DNA of 11,777 nucleotides from an uncultured Acidobacteriota bacterium (GTDB taxonomy: Bacteria; Acidobacteriota; Vicinamibacteria; Vicinamibacterales; UBA8438): contig CALBET010000900.1 of assembly GCA_937888665.1 (NCBI GenBank), positions 1 to 11,777 of the forward strand, written 5' to 3'. Below, in pieces: positions 1 through 6,447 of this stretch; position 1 is the stretch's first letter; each line of letters begins with the position of its first letter. Under the pieces are notes generated by a model. The model ran no database searches. It saw only the letters and a list, made by a program, of their open reading frames with translations, and was not told the origin of the DNA. The position numbers and the translations under genes are program-made.

Positions 1-1055
1 ATGACCAGCGCGGCGCCTTCGAGCAGGTTGGTCGTGACCGTGTGCATGGTGCGGTCCACCAACTCCGTTCGATCCTGGAACGGCACAAGCTCAACGCCTG
101 TCGGCAGCGTCGCTCGAATGGATTCGATGCGCTCGCGCACTCCCTGAACCACCGCGCGCGAATTCTCGCCGATCAGCATGATCGCAATGCCGGCGACGAT
201 TTCGCCGTTCCCCTGGGCCGTCACCGCTCCCTGCCGAATCGCACCGCCGACCACCACGCGTCCAATATCGCTGACGTACACGGGCACGCCACCCGGACCC
301 GTCTTGACCACGATCCGGGCGAGGTCCTCCACGGAGTCTGCCAAGCCGACGCCACGGAGGACGTATTGCTCAGAACCGTGCTCGATATAGCCGCCGCCGA
401 CATTCGCGTTGTTGCGCGTGACCGCCTCGAACACGTCGCGCAGCGTCAGGCCGTACGCCTGTAAGCGCGCCGATGCCACACGAACCTGATACTGCTGTTC
501 CACCCCGCCGAAGCTGTTGACTTCCGTGATGCCGGGCGTCGTAAGCAGTTGGCGTCGGACACTCCAGTCCTGGATGGTCCGAAGTGCCGTGAGGTCGAGA
601 CCGCTGCCCGGCATGGCACGCAGTTCGTACTGGTAGATCTCGCCGAGGCCCGTCGAAATGGGCCCCATTGTCGGGCTGCCGATCGACGACGGAATGTCCT
701 GGCGGGCCAGTGACAAGCGCTCGAGCACGAGTTGGCGGGCGGCGTAAATATCGGTCGCGTCGGTGAACACGACCGTCACCGCGGACAGACCGAATCGTGA
801 CAGCGAGCGGATTTCGGTGACGCCCGGCAAGCCCGACATCGCCACTTCCACGGGAAACGTGATCTGCCGCTCCACTTCCACCGAGGCCAGCGCCGGCGCG
901 GACGTCAGAATCTGCACTTGCACGTTCGTCACATCGGGCACGGCATCGATGGGCAGGCGCGTCAGGCTGTAGAGGCCCGCCGCGGCCATCACGCCGACCA
1001 ACAGCATGACGAGGAGCCGCTGGGTCACCGCGAAGCGGATCACCGCGTCGATCAT
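1..1055 (-). CDS. czcA: CzcA-like heavy-metal RND efflux pump, N-terminal part (runs off window start)
   Basis: Inner-membrane proton-driven RND transporter of the CzcA/CusA (HME) family, which drives metal ions out through the tripartite complex. I read it by hand from the ATG at 1055-1053, giving 351 codons before the window ends, about one third of the usual length of roughly 1040 residues. It begins MIDAVIRFAV, has a first membrane helix at about residues 13-32, then the CzcA-type signatures LPIDAVPDVTNVQVQ and TFPVEVAMSGLPGV, SLSRFGLSAVTVVF, and a porter-domain stretch around VNSFGGVEQQYQV. These match the divalent-cation CzcA branch better than CusA. TM4, with the proton-relay Asp residues, lies outside the window, so substrate class cannot be tested. 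Its start overlaps the adaptor stop (ATGA at 1055-1052), and GGAG precedes it closely. Family call is firm; the Co/Zn/Cd substrate is inferred. Confidence 0.95.
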   Translation of the reverse strand, partial: MIDAVIRFAVTQRLLVMLLVGVMAAAGLYSLTRLPIDAVPDVTNVQVQILTSAPALASVEVERQITFPVEVAMSGLPGVTEIRSLSRFGLSAVTVVFTDATDIYAARQLVLERLSLARQDIPSSIGSPTMGPISTGLGEIYQYELRAMPGSGLDLTALRTIQDWSVRRQLLTTPGITEVNSFGGVEQQYQVRVASARLQAYGLTLRDVFEAVTRNNANVGGGYIEHGSEQYVLRGVGLADSVEDLARIVVKTGPGGVPVYVSDIGRVVVGGAIRQGAVTAQGNGEIVAGIAIMLIGENSRAVVQGVRERIESIRATLPTGVELVPFQDRTELVDRTMHTVTTNLLEGAALV

Positions 1056-2299
1056 GGCTCCGCCTGCGACGTCAGCTCCTCGTCTTCACCGAACTGACCC
1101 TTGAGGAGCAGGGACTTGAGCGTGAAGCCGCCCTTCGTCACCACCCGGTCACCCACCGCCAGGCCGCTGCGCACAATTCGCGCACCCCCGACCTCGTCAC
1201 CCAAGTCCACATCCCGGACCTCGAAGCGCTCAGGGTCGTCGGTGGGCACGAACATGACGGTGCGCTCGCCGATCCGCTGCACGGCATCGGACGGGACCGT
1301 GAGTTCGGACGCCTCGTGGATCGAGGCCCCCTGCACGGTGACGTCGACAAACATCCCGACTTTCAACGCCTGACGCGGGTTGGGCACGTCGACCCGCACC
1401 CTGGCTGTTCGGGTCGCTTGATCGAGTTGCGGGTCCACGTAGTTGACGCGCCCCCTGAGCGACGACGCGCCCAGCGTCGGTCCCCTGATCTCGACCGACG
1501 CGCCGAGGCAAACCGCGCCCAGCCGGCCCTCCGGCACGTTGGCGATCACCCAGACAGTGTTGAGATTGGCAATGGTGAGCACCGGCGTTCCGGCCTCGAT
1601 CCAGGCGCCCGCGTTGACCGTGCGGGCAATCACCTGCCCGGACATCGGCGCCCGGATCGCCACGACGGCCGTCGCCGTGTCGGCTCGATCGGACTCCGCG
1701 GCGGTCGCGCCCAGTGCGCCAAGACTCTGCTGAACCTGTGTGACCTGTGCCTGCGCCGCCAGAAGCGCAGCCTCTGCGGAGACGAGGTCTTTGCCGGCGC
1801 CGGCACCGAGTTCAACCAACTGGGTTGTCCGATTGAAGGTGGCTTCGGCTTCGACGCGCCTCGCGACGGCACTCGTGAGCGTGCCTTGTAGTTCCGCGAT
1901 CTGAGGACTCAAGACCGTCAACAACGTGCTGCCTGCCTCCACTGAGTCACCAAGCGCCACACTCATCCGCTCAACCCGTCCGGCAATCAGGGGCGTGACC
2001 TCCTGAATCTGTTGCTGGTCGGGTTCCACCACGCCCGTCGTCTGCAGACGCTCGCTGGCCGGCCCGGTACCCACAGCCACGCTCTCGATACCGGCCGTAC
2101 GAACCACGGCGGGTGCCACGATCAGTTGGTCCGATGGCGCCTCCAGACCCGCCGCGGGCAACGCCTGCACCACCTCACTGGACGTCTCACCGCCCCGCGC
2201 CCAGGCGGTCCAGAAGTACACCGTGCCCAGCGTGAGCACCATCCCACCGACCAGCATCACGCCATCACGGGAGGACAATCGCGAGCGTCTCTCTGTCAT
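1052..2299 (-). CDS. czcB: CzcB-like periplasmic adaptor (membrane fusion protein) of RND efflux
   Basis: Membrane fusion protein that bridges the RND pump and the outer-membrane channel. It has 415 residues, normal for the HlyD/CzcB family. A single N-terminal hydrophobic segment at about residues 14-32 (VMLVGGMVLTLGTVYFW) acts as an uncleaved anchor or signal. The first lipoyl half follows at about 95-130 (PLIAGRVERMSVALGDSVEAG), then an Ala/Gln-rich coiled-coil hairpin at about 138-200, the second lipoyl half around IRAPMSGQVIARTVNAG, a beta-barrel around VDPQLDQATRTARVRVDVPN, and a C-terminal membrane-proximal domain. There is no His-rich N-terminal metal-binding stretch of the kind seen in some CzcB proteins. 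Start and stop are both ATGA overlaps, with the channel gene upstream (2299-2296) and the pump gene downstream, so the three are translated as a unit. Family role is sure; the symbol is by homology. Confidence 0.94.
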   Translation of the reverse strand: MTERRSRLSSRDGVMLVGGMVLTLGTVYFWTAWARGGETSSEVVQALPAAGLEAPSDQLIVAPAVVRTAGIESVAVGTGPASERLQTTGVVEPDQQQIQEVTPLIAGRVERMSVALGDSVEAGSTLLTVLSPQIAELQGTLTSAVARRVEAEATFNRTTQLVELGAGAGKDLVSAEAALLAAQAQVTQVQQSLGALGATAAESDRADTATAVVAIRAPMSGQVIARTVNAGAWIEAGTPVLTIANLNTVWVIANVPEGRLGAVCLGASVEIRGPTLGASSLRGRVNYVDPQLDQATRTARVRVDVPNPRQALKVGMFVDVTVQGASIHEASELTVPSDAVQRIGERTVMFVPTDDPERFEVRDVDLGDEVGGARIVRSGLAVGDRVVTKGGFTLKSLLLKGQFGEDEELTSQAEP

Positions 2300-3597
2300 T
2301 TGGTCAGTCGTGGCTCTGACCCAGGCGCTATTGCGACCGCCGCGTTGAGGTCGACGACAGCCAGATACCCTTCGACCAAGGCGTCCGTGTACTCGCGCTG
2401 CGAATCGAGAAGGCGCCGCTGTTCATTGATGAGATCAGTCACCCGGAACTCGCCAAGCTCGTACGCCGCGCGGACCACACGAATGTTGTCAGTCGACCTG
2501 TCGATGACGCCTTGCTCGAAAATGGCAATCGCCGCGCGCGCCGCTTCAAGCCGTCGGAAGGCGCTCGTCACGTCGGCGCGCACGCGCTGCTCGCTGAACT
2601 CGCGTCGCAGCCGGGCCTGCCGAATGGCCACGGCGGCCTCGGCGCGCGCACCTTGATTGGCGTTCAGGAACGGGAGGCCAATCGAAACGCCTACGGCCAA
2701 CGCCCGGTCCCGCTGGACGACGGGCACGAGCGGCATCGGGAGGTCGTTCGCCGTCCGGCTCGTGATGAATCTGGCGGAGATCGTCATGTCGGGAAACGCT
2801 TGCGCCCGCGCCAGCCGTAACCCGGCCTCGGCGGTCAGTTCGTTCAACCGCGCCATCTGCAGGTCGGGACGTCGCCGCAGAGCGGTGGCGATCGCGACGT
2901 CACGCGTCGTCACGCGTTGCTGCATCTCCACCAACCGGGCCGTGAGCGTCTCGACAACGGTCACAGGCTGCTCCGGGGAGGCCCCGATCACGTTGTTGAG
3001 GGCGATCAGGGCCGCAGAGACACGGCCCTCAGCGAGCACTCGTCGCGCCCGCAGGCGTTCCGCCTCTGTGCGAAGGAGGCTCAATTCAAGCGGCGCGGCA
3101 TCATGCTGCTCGACGCGAATCTGCACGACGCGCAACGTCTGACTATCGAGGCCTTCCACGTCGGCGGTAATCTGCAGCTCTCGCTGGGCCGCGAGGACGG
3201 CGGCATACGCGGTGAGCACGTCCGCCCTGAGCCGGCGCTCGCGATCGGCTACGTCGGCCTCTATCGCCGCCAACTCCGCCTCGGCCAGGTCGATCCGCCG
3301 TCTTCGGGTGCCGCCCAACTCCAGGGGAAGGGCGACGCCGACACTCAGATCGCGCTCCTCCGGCGATCCGGTCAACCGTCCGGTCGTGTGCTCGAGATCC
3401 ACGGTGGGATTGGGCCTGAGTCCGGATTGGCGTAACCGCGCCCGGCCACGCTCGAGGTCGAGGCGTGCGGCAGAGAGCTCGCGATTCGCCTGGAGAGCAC
3501 GAGTCACGAAGTCATTCGTGGGCGCAACGCCTTGTCCGTGAGCCGTTGACATCGGCGACAGGATCGTTACCAATGCGATGAACACGCGGAATGGCAT
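2296..3597 (-). CDS. czcC: CzcC-like TolC-family outer-membrane efflux channel
   Basis: Outer-membrane channel of the left efflux complex. From the ATG at 3597-3595 it has 433 residues, usual for CzcC/OEP proteins, with two OEP halves made of long Ala/Arg/Glu-rich helices (for example LDLERGRARLRQSGLRPNP near the start and VRADVTSFRRL-like helices near the end) and LINEQRRLLDSQREYTDALV close to the C terminus. I chose this start because it gives a compact signal peptide (MPFR, then VFIALVTILSP, then STAHGQG). The reading frame stays open to an ATG at 3684 with another at 3657, but those lie within or upstream of a phased operator array at 3633-3672 and a -10-like TACACT at 3622-3617. No strong ribosome binding site is visible at any of the three. 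The stop overlaps the adaptor start (ATGA). Function is firm; the start is moderately supported. Confidence 0.92.
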   Translation of the reverse strand: MPFRVFIALVTILSPMSTAHGQGVAPTNDFVTRALQANRELSAARLDLERGRARLRQSGLRPNPTVDLEHTTGRLTGSPEERDLSVGVALPLELGGTRRRRIDLAEAELAAIEADVADRERRLRADVLTAYAAVLAAQRELQITADVEGLDSQTLRVVQIRVEQHDAAPLELSLLRTEAERLRARRVLAEGRVSAALIALNNVIGASPEQPVTVVETLTARLVEMQQRVTTRDVAIATALRRRPDLQMARLNELTAEAGLRLARAQAFPDMTISARFITSRTANDLPMPLVPVVQRDRALAVGVSIGLPFLNANQGARAEAAVAIRQARLRREFSEQRVRADVTSAFRRLEAARAAIAIFEQGVIDRSTDNIRVVRAAYELGEFRVTDLINEQRRLLDSQREYTDALVEGYLAVVDLNAAVAIAPGSEPRLTK

Positions 3598-3616
3598 CGG
3601 GCGGGACACGACTGCC

Positions 3617-3622
3617 AGTGTA
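3617..3622 (-). promoter_or_regulatory. Candidate -10 element of the left efflux operon
   Basis: On the minus strand this reads TACACT, four of six matches to TATAAT. It lies 20 bases upstream of the chosen czcC start and 10 bases downstream of the nearest 11-bp-phased box. No recognisable -35 exists at 16-18 bp spacing; the boxes occupy that position. This is the layout of PhoB/OmpR-type activated promoters. Inferred by position only. Confidence 0.45.
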
Positions 3623-3632
3623 AGAGAACGTC

Positions 3633-3672
3633 GATGACGTGCAGATGACGCGAGCATGACGACTTCGTCATG
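3633..3672 (-). promoter_or_regulatory. Four heptamer boxes at exact 11-bp period; probable response-regulator operator
   Basis: Read on the plus strand, GATGACG (3633-3639), GATGACG (3644-3650) and CATGACG (3655-3661) are direct repeats with four-base spacers, and CGTCATG (3666-3672) is the inverse of the third copy at the same 11-bp step. On the transcribed minus strand the direct units read CGTCATC or CGTCATG. OmpR/PhoB-family regulators bind tandem half-sites of about 7 bp separated by 4 bp (the Pho box follows the same pattern with CTGTCAT-like units), normally just upstream of a -10. Here the array lies between the kinase gene and czcC, directly upstream of a TACACT -10-like element. 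I infer that the neighbouring response regulator binds it and activates the left czcCBA operon. Confidence 0.72.
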
Positions 3673-3726
3673 TTCGATGGGCACGGCTTGCGCATGCCGC
3701 TTGAGGCCTAGATCCAGGACGCGGTT

Positions 3727-3764
3727 TGTAGGCCGCCGAAGCCCAAGGAGGGCTTCGGCCTACA
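3727..3764 (-). repeat. Long palindromic element / terminator-like hairpin at the end of the kinase gene
   Basis: The right arm GGGCTTCGGCCTACA (3750-3764) pairs with 3727-3744, which is its complement TGTAGGCCGAAGCCC with three extra bases (a CCG bulge); the loop is five bases. The element covers the kinase stop codon (3762-3760). Transcribed from the kinase side it would fold into a stem of about 15 bp, but no T-run follows, so it is not a classic rho-independent terminator. It could stop or stabilise the regulator-kinase mRNA, or be a copy of a dispersed REP-like palindrome. A second small palindrome, CACCGAG-A-CTCGGTG (3763-3777), abuts it inside the last kinase codons. Confidence 0.7.
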
Positions 3765-5241
3765 CCGAGACTCGGTGGGAGTCGACGGGCTCTGTGACGG
3801 GGAACATCAGTCTGATCCGTGTGCCATGGCCTTGCTCACTCGTGATCTCCAGCGCCCCGCCATGGACTTTCATGATCGTCTGCACGATGGCCAGGCCGAG
3901 GCCCAAACCACCAGACGTCGACGACCGTGACGGATCGATGCGATAGAACCGATCCGATACATTGGCCAGGTGCTCGGCCGGAATCCCCGAGCCGGTGTCG
4001 GCGATATCGACCTGCAGCACGCCGTCGGTGAGCCCAGCGGCCAGCCACACGGTGCCTCCCACTGGTGTATGCCTGAGCGCGTTCGTCATCAGATTGCTGA
4101 GCGCGCGCTGAAAGAGGGTGCGATCCAGCGTCGCCACCAACCCCCCGCGACCATCTCGCTCGATCTGAATGTGGACCCCCGCTTCGGCGGCGAACGGTTC
4201 GTACAGCTCAGACACCGTCCGTAGCTCACGATCCACGTCGATGAGCGTCCGAACAATCTGGGTTTCTGGGCTGTCCGCACGCGCCAAGAACATGAGCCCG
4301 TCCATCATCTGAGAGAGCCGCACGCACTCCTCCAGAATGGACTCCAGTACGGCGCGATACTCGATCGCGTCCCGCGGCTTGCCGAGCGCGACCTCGACCT
4401 CGCCTCGGAGATTGCTGATGGGCGTGCGAAGCTCGTGAGCCAGGTCTGCGGAGAAAGCCGAGAGCCGTGCGAACGCGTCCTCGAGCCGCGACAACATCTG
4501 ATTGAACGTGCCCGCGAGGCTGGCGAGCTCCGACGGTAAGCCCACCAGGGGAATGCGGGCGGCCAATGTGCTGGATCGCACGCCGCCGGCCAAGGCGGCA
4601 ATGGCGGCGATCGGCCGCATGCCACGCCGAGCGATCCAATATCCCACGGCGCCCGACGCGACCAGGGCGAGGCCCAGCACGATCCACACTCGCGTGCGAT
4701 AGCCGCGAAGCAGCGTCTGTTCGGCCGTCCGGTCCAGCACCGCCTCAATAAGGTAGCTACTCTCGCCATCCGGGCCGACACGCGCCCAGGCCGCCAGCAC
4801 GCGGTACGGGGTCCCCGCGGCCGATCGGATGTCGAGACCTGGTCCGGGCTCCGCGTCGAGCGGGGCCGCCGGTATTCGCCGCACGCCGAGAACGGCGCCC
4901 GTCCCAGGTGTCTCCAGCAGGACGCGCGCCCCCGAATCTCGGATACGCACGTACATCCGGGTGTACCGGCGGGCGGCACCCTCCCACTCCACCTCCTGTC
5001 GAAGGGCAGCCGTATCGCCCGGCCGTTCCCGGATCAACCCCCGAATGATCTGGACCGTGTCGACGAGGAACTGGTCATCCTGGCGATCGACATTCCGCAC
5101 GAGCACCCAATAGAGCACACCCGTGGATACGGTGATCAACAGGAACGCGGACGCGGCATACCAGAGGGTCAAACGTCCGGCGATCGACCAGCCCGTGGCG
5201 CCCCAGGACATCTCTGGCGTCGTGTGCTCACTCAAGGACAT
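3760..5241 (-). CDS. Heavy-metal-type sensor histidine kinase (CusS/CzcS family)
   Basis: Membrane sensor kinase that phosphorylates the adjacent regulator. From the ATG at 5241-5239 it has 493 residues. Layout: TM1 about 24-48, periplasmic loop about 49-184, TM2 about 185-204, HAMP about 205-260, H-box with H269 in LAHELRTPISNLRGEVEVAL, N-box LSNLMTNALRHTP near 381-393, G1 box DTGSGIP near 415-421, F-box RFYRID, and G2 box GGLGLGLAIV near 444-453. All catalytic boxes look intact. The H-box wording is typical of the CusS/CzcS/CopS group. The periplasmic loop has no His and no Cys and only one Met (M96), so the usual soft-metal ligands are absent. A GTG at 5253 would extend the protein by four residues. 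The start overlaps the regulator stop by 14 bases (26 with GTG), so the two are co-translated. Signal identity is unknown. Confidence 0.94.
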   Translation of the reverse strand: MSLSEHTTPEMSWGATGWSIAGRLTLWYAASAFLLITVSTGVLYWVLVRNVDRQDDQFLVDTVQIIRGLIRERPGDTAALRQEVEWEGAARRYTRMYVRIRDSGARVLLETPGTGAVLGVRRIPAAPLDAEPGPGLDIRSAAGTPYRVLAAWARVGPDGESSYLIEAVLDRTAEQTLLRGYRTRVWIVLGLALVASGAVGYWIARRGMRPIAAIAALAGGVRSSTLAARIPLVGLPSELASLAGTFNQMLSRLEDAFARLSAFSADLAHELRTPISNLRGEVEVALGKPRDAIEYRAVLESILEECVRLSQMMDGLMFLARADSPETQIVRTLIDVDRELRTVSELYEPFAAEAGVHIQIERDGRGGLVATLDRTLFQRALSNLMTNALRHTPVGGTVWLAAGLTDGVLQVDIADTGSGIPAEHLANVSDRFYRIDPSRSSTSGGLGLGLAIVQTIMKVHGGALEITSEQGHGTRIRLMFPVTEPVDSHRVSV

Positions 5242-5893
5242 ACCCCATGCCACGCATCGTGTGAATCAGCTTTCGGTCAAACGGGTCATCCACCTTCGAC
5301 CGCAGTCGCCGCACGTGCACATCGATCACGTTGGTCCCTGGATCGAAGTGCATGTCCCAGACCTGCTCGGCAATGGTGGCACGCGACAGGACCTCACCAG
5401 CTCGACGAGCGAAGAGCGAGAGGAGGACGAATTCCTTGGCCGTCAGGTCCAGCCGCTGGCCACCACGAGACGCCTGCTGACGCACGAGGTCCAGTTGCAG
5501 GTCGGCGACTTCCACGATCTCTGGTTGGCGAGCGGAGCCGCGGCGCAGTACCGATCGCACGCGGGCGAGCAGTTCGGAAAAGGCGAACGGCTTCACGAGG
5601 TAGTCATCGGCCCCCAACTCTAGCCCCTTCACGCGATCCTGCACGGTGTCACGGGCCGTCAAAAACAGTACGGGTGTCAGTCGGCTCGCGGTGCGAAGGC
5701 ATGACAAGATGGCCCACCCGTCGCACCCTGGCAAGAGCACATCGAGAATGAGGAGATCGTACGCTTCTGTCAGCGCCAAATGGAGACCGTCATCGCCATT
5801 ATGGGCCAGGTCAACAACGAAACCATGTTCCGAGAGGCCGTCCCGCAAGTACGCAGCGGCCTTCGGTTCGTCCTCGATGACCAGGATCTTCAT
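5228..5893 (-). CDS. OmpR-family heavy-metal response regulator (CusR/CopR/CzcR type)
   Basis: DNA-binding response regulator of 221 residues, the normal length for this group. The receiver domain (about 1-115) has the acidic pocket E7-D8, phosphoacceptor D51 in LLILDVLLPGCDGW, T79 in FLTARD, and K101 in DDYLVKPFAF. The C-terminal winged helix (about 125-221) contains AEQVWDMHFDPGTNVIDVHV and ends in the near-invariant KLIHTMRGMGYVLE of CusR/CopR/CzcR regulators. It is the first gene of the minus-strand block and overlaps the kinase gene. No strong ribosome binding site is seen before the ATG. The phased boxes at 3633-3672 are its most likely target. No matching array is seen upstream of its own start, so autoregulation is not supported by sequence. 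Family assignment is very firm; the inducing metal is not determinable. Confidence 0.95.
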   Translation of the reverse strand: MKILVIEDEPKAAAYLRDGLSEHGFVVDLAHNGDDGLHLALTEAYDLLILDVLLPGCDGWAILSCLRTASRLTPVLFLTARDTVQDRVKGLELGADDYLVKPFAFSELLARVRSVLRRGSARQPEIVEVADLQLDLVRQQASRGGQRLDLTAKEFVLLSLFARRAGEVLSRATIAEQVWDMHFDPGTNVIDVHVRRLRSKVDDPFDRKLIHTMRGMGYVLE

Positions 5894-5964
5894 GGCGGCA
5901 GGATGCAGGTTATCGCGAGGTGTGGATCAACACAACGCATCGGGCCGTATCCGTGTGATCGCCT

Positions 5965-5980
5965 TGGCGGTTCGCCGCCA
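5965..5980. repeat. Perfect 6-bp inverted repeat with TTCG loop
   Basis: TGGCGG-TTCG-CCGCCA, between the regulator start and the plus-strand promoter. It is upstream of the plus promoter, so it is not in that transcript; it could lie in the 5' leader of the regulator mRNA or serve as a protein-binding dyad. A hairpin with the same stem length and loop occurs at 6443-6458. Seen directly; role unknown. Confidence 0.5.
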
Positions 5981-5988
5981 GAGGCACT

Positions 5989-6002
5989 GTCAACTGGTTG
6001 AC
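5989..6002. promoter_or_regulatory. Inverted repeat GTCAAC-TG-GTTGAC over the -35, candidate operator
   Basis: Perfect 6+2+6 dyad. Its right arm forms most of the plus-strand -35 (TTGACT, 5998-6003), and its left arm, read on the minus strand, gives TTGACA (5993-5988). A protein bound here would block the plus promoter. Because the -35 consensus itself contains TTGAC, the dyad could simply be two back-to-back -35-like elements. Confidence 0.45.
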
Positions 6003-6026
6003 TCTCCTGATCACCACACCCATAAT
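5998..6026 (+). promoter_or_regulatory. Near-consensus sigma70-type promoter for the right operon
   Basis: TTGACT (5998-6003), a 17-base spacer, then CATAAT (6021-6026): five of six matches in each hexamer with ideal spacing. Transcription would begin near 6032-6034, just before the His-rich gene, and could read into the channel-adaptor-pump genes. Unlike the left operon, this promoter does not appear to need an activator. Assumes the host uses a standard housekeeping sigma factor. Confidence 0.65.
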
Positions 6027-6047
6027 CAGTTGGTGGATGTCTGGGGC

Positions 6048-6434
6048 GTGGTCCAGCGGTCGGTGACAAGTTTTGCCGTGCTGGGCGTGCTCGCCCAGCC
6101 GTTGCTGCCGCCGGAACATCTCCACGAGTCGCACCACGACGATCATCATTCCGCCGCCCTCATCCATCGCCACGCCGACACGCCCGATACGGCAGGCGTC
6201 CGTGTGGACGATGATGACGACCGGGCGCAACGGCGGCTCGACTCCCCGTTCACGAGCCCAGAGTTGGTACCGCCTGCCGGTGCCGACAATCAGAGTCCGT
6301 TTCACGACCTGCTGTTTCAGCGCCTGCAAGAAGCCTCGCGGCGCCCGGCGCCGCGCGTGCGCGTGTCGGTTCACGACCCACCACCCTCGGCATCCTCGCA
6401 CGGTCCGCACGCGCCCCCCTTCCTCGTGGCCTGA
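6048..6434 (+). CDS. Small His-rich exported protein, probable metal binder, function unknown
   Basis: I do not recognise a named family. From GTG 6048 the protein has 128 residues with GC-rich third positions like its neighbours. It starts with a short basic end and a hydrophobic stretch (SVTSFAVLGVLAQPLLP, residues 5-21) resembling a signal peptide or anchor. Then comes a dense cluster, HLHESHHDDHH plus IHRH, with eight His between residues 24 and 42, followed by five Asp at 54-58. The rest is Pro/Arg-rich and ends VHDPPPSASSHGPHAPPFLVA-like with three more His; there is no Cys. GGTGGA at 6032-6037 is a possible ribosome binding site. Alternative starts are GTG 6033, which would be nearly leaderless, and ATG 5892, which lies upstream of the promoter. 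It is first in the right operon, 63 bp before the channel gene, so periplasmic metal buffering, delivery to the adaptor, or sensing are plausible. All of these are inference. Confidence 0.66.
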   Translation: MVQRSVTSFAVLGVLAQPLLPPEHLHESHHDDHHSAALIHRHADTPDTAGVRVDDDDDRAQRRLDSPFTSPELVPPAGADNQSPFHDLLFQRLQEASRRPAPRVRVSVHDPPPSASSHGPHAPPFLVA

Positions 6435-6447
6435 CCAGGCCTGACGA
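6428..6447 (+). repeat. Two 10-bp tandem copies spanning the stop of the His-rich gene
   Basis: GGCCTGACCA (6428-6437) is followed directly by GGCCTGACGA (6438-6447), nine of ten identical. The first copy contains the TGA stop of the His-rich gene (6432-6434). It is probably a small local duplication; a regulatory role is possible but unsupported. Confidence 0.5.

Larger units (their letters stand above)
5894..6047. promoter_or_regulatory. Divergent intergenic control region between the regulator gene and the right operon
   Basis: This 154-bp stretch holds a 6-bp stem with TTCG loop (5965-5980), the inverted repeat GTCAAC-TG-GTTGAC (5989-6002), a plus-strand near-consensus promoter (5998-6026) and a minus-strand TTGACA (5993-5988) that has no acceptable -10 at 16-18 bp. 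A shorter inverted repeat, TGTG-N6-CACA, lies at 5921-5934 near the regulator start. The plus-strand frame of the His-rich gene is open through the region, back over the regulator, but the promoter makes an upstream start unlikely. The promoter of the regulator gene was not identified. Confidence 0.6.

Noticed and set aside
42..464. Plus-strand open frame near the window start
   Set aside because: The opposite strand encodes the CzcA porter domain with strong family motifs; this is its shadow.
3633..3672. CRISPR-like array of short repeats
   Set aside because: Units of 7 bp with 4-bp spacers are far too short; the layout is that of a regulator operator.
3598..3684. Longer N terminus for the left channel (ATG at 3684 or 3657)
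   Set aside because: It would put coding sequence over the phased operator boxes and the -10-like element, and would bury the natural signal peptide; no ribosome binding site favours it.
3727..3764. Classic rho-independent terminator
   Set aside because: The stem is strong but no T-run follows on the minus strand, where AAACCGCG-like sequence is found; reported as a palindromic repeat instead.
5965..5993. Minus-strand promoter for the regulator using TTGACA at 5993-5988
   Set aside because: At 16-18 bp spacing the -10 positions read GC-rich hexamers such as CCGCCA, so no sigma70 -10 supports it.
5646..6047. Upstream extension of the His-rich frame (ATG 5892 or earlier)
   Set aside because: It would overlap the response regulator antisense and translate through the near-consensus promoter; the added sequence has no signal-peptide character.
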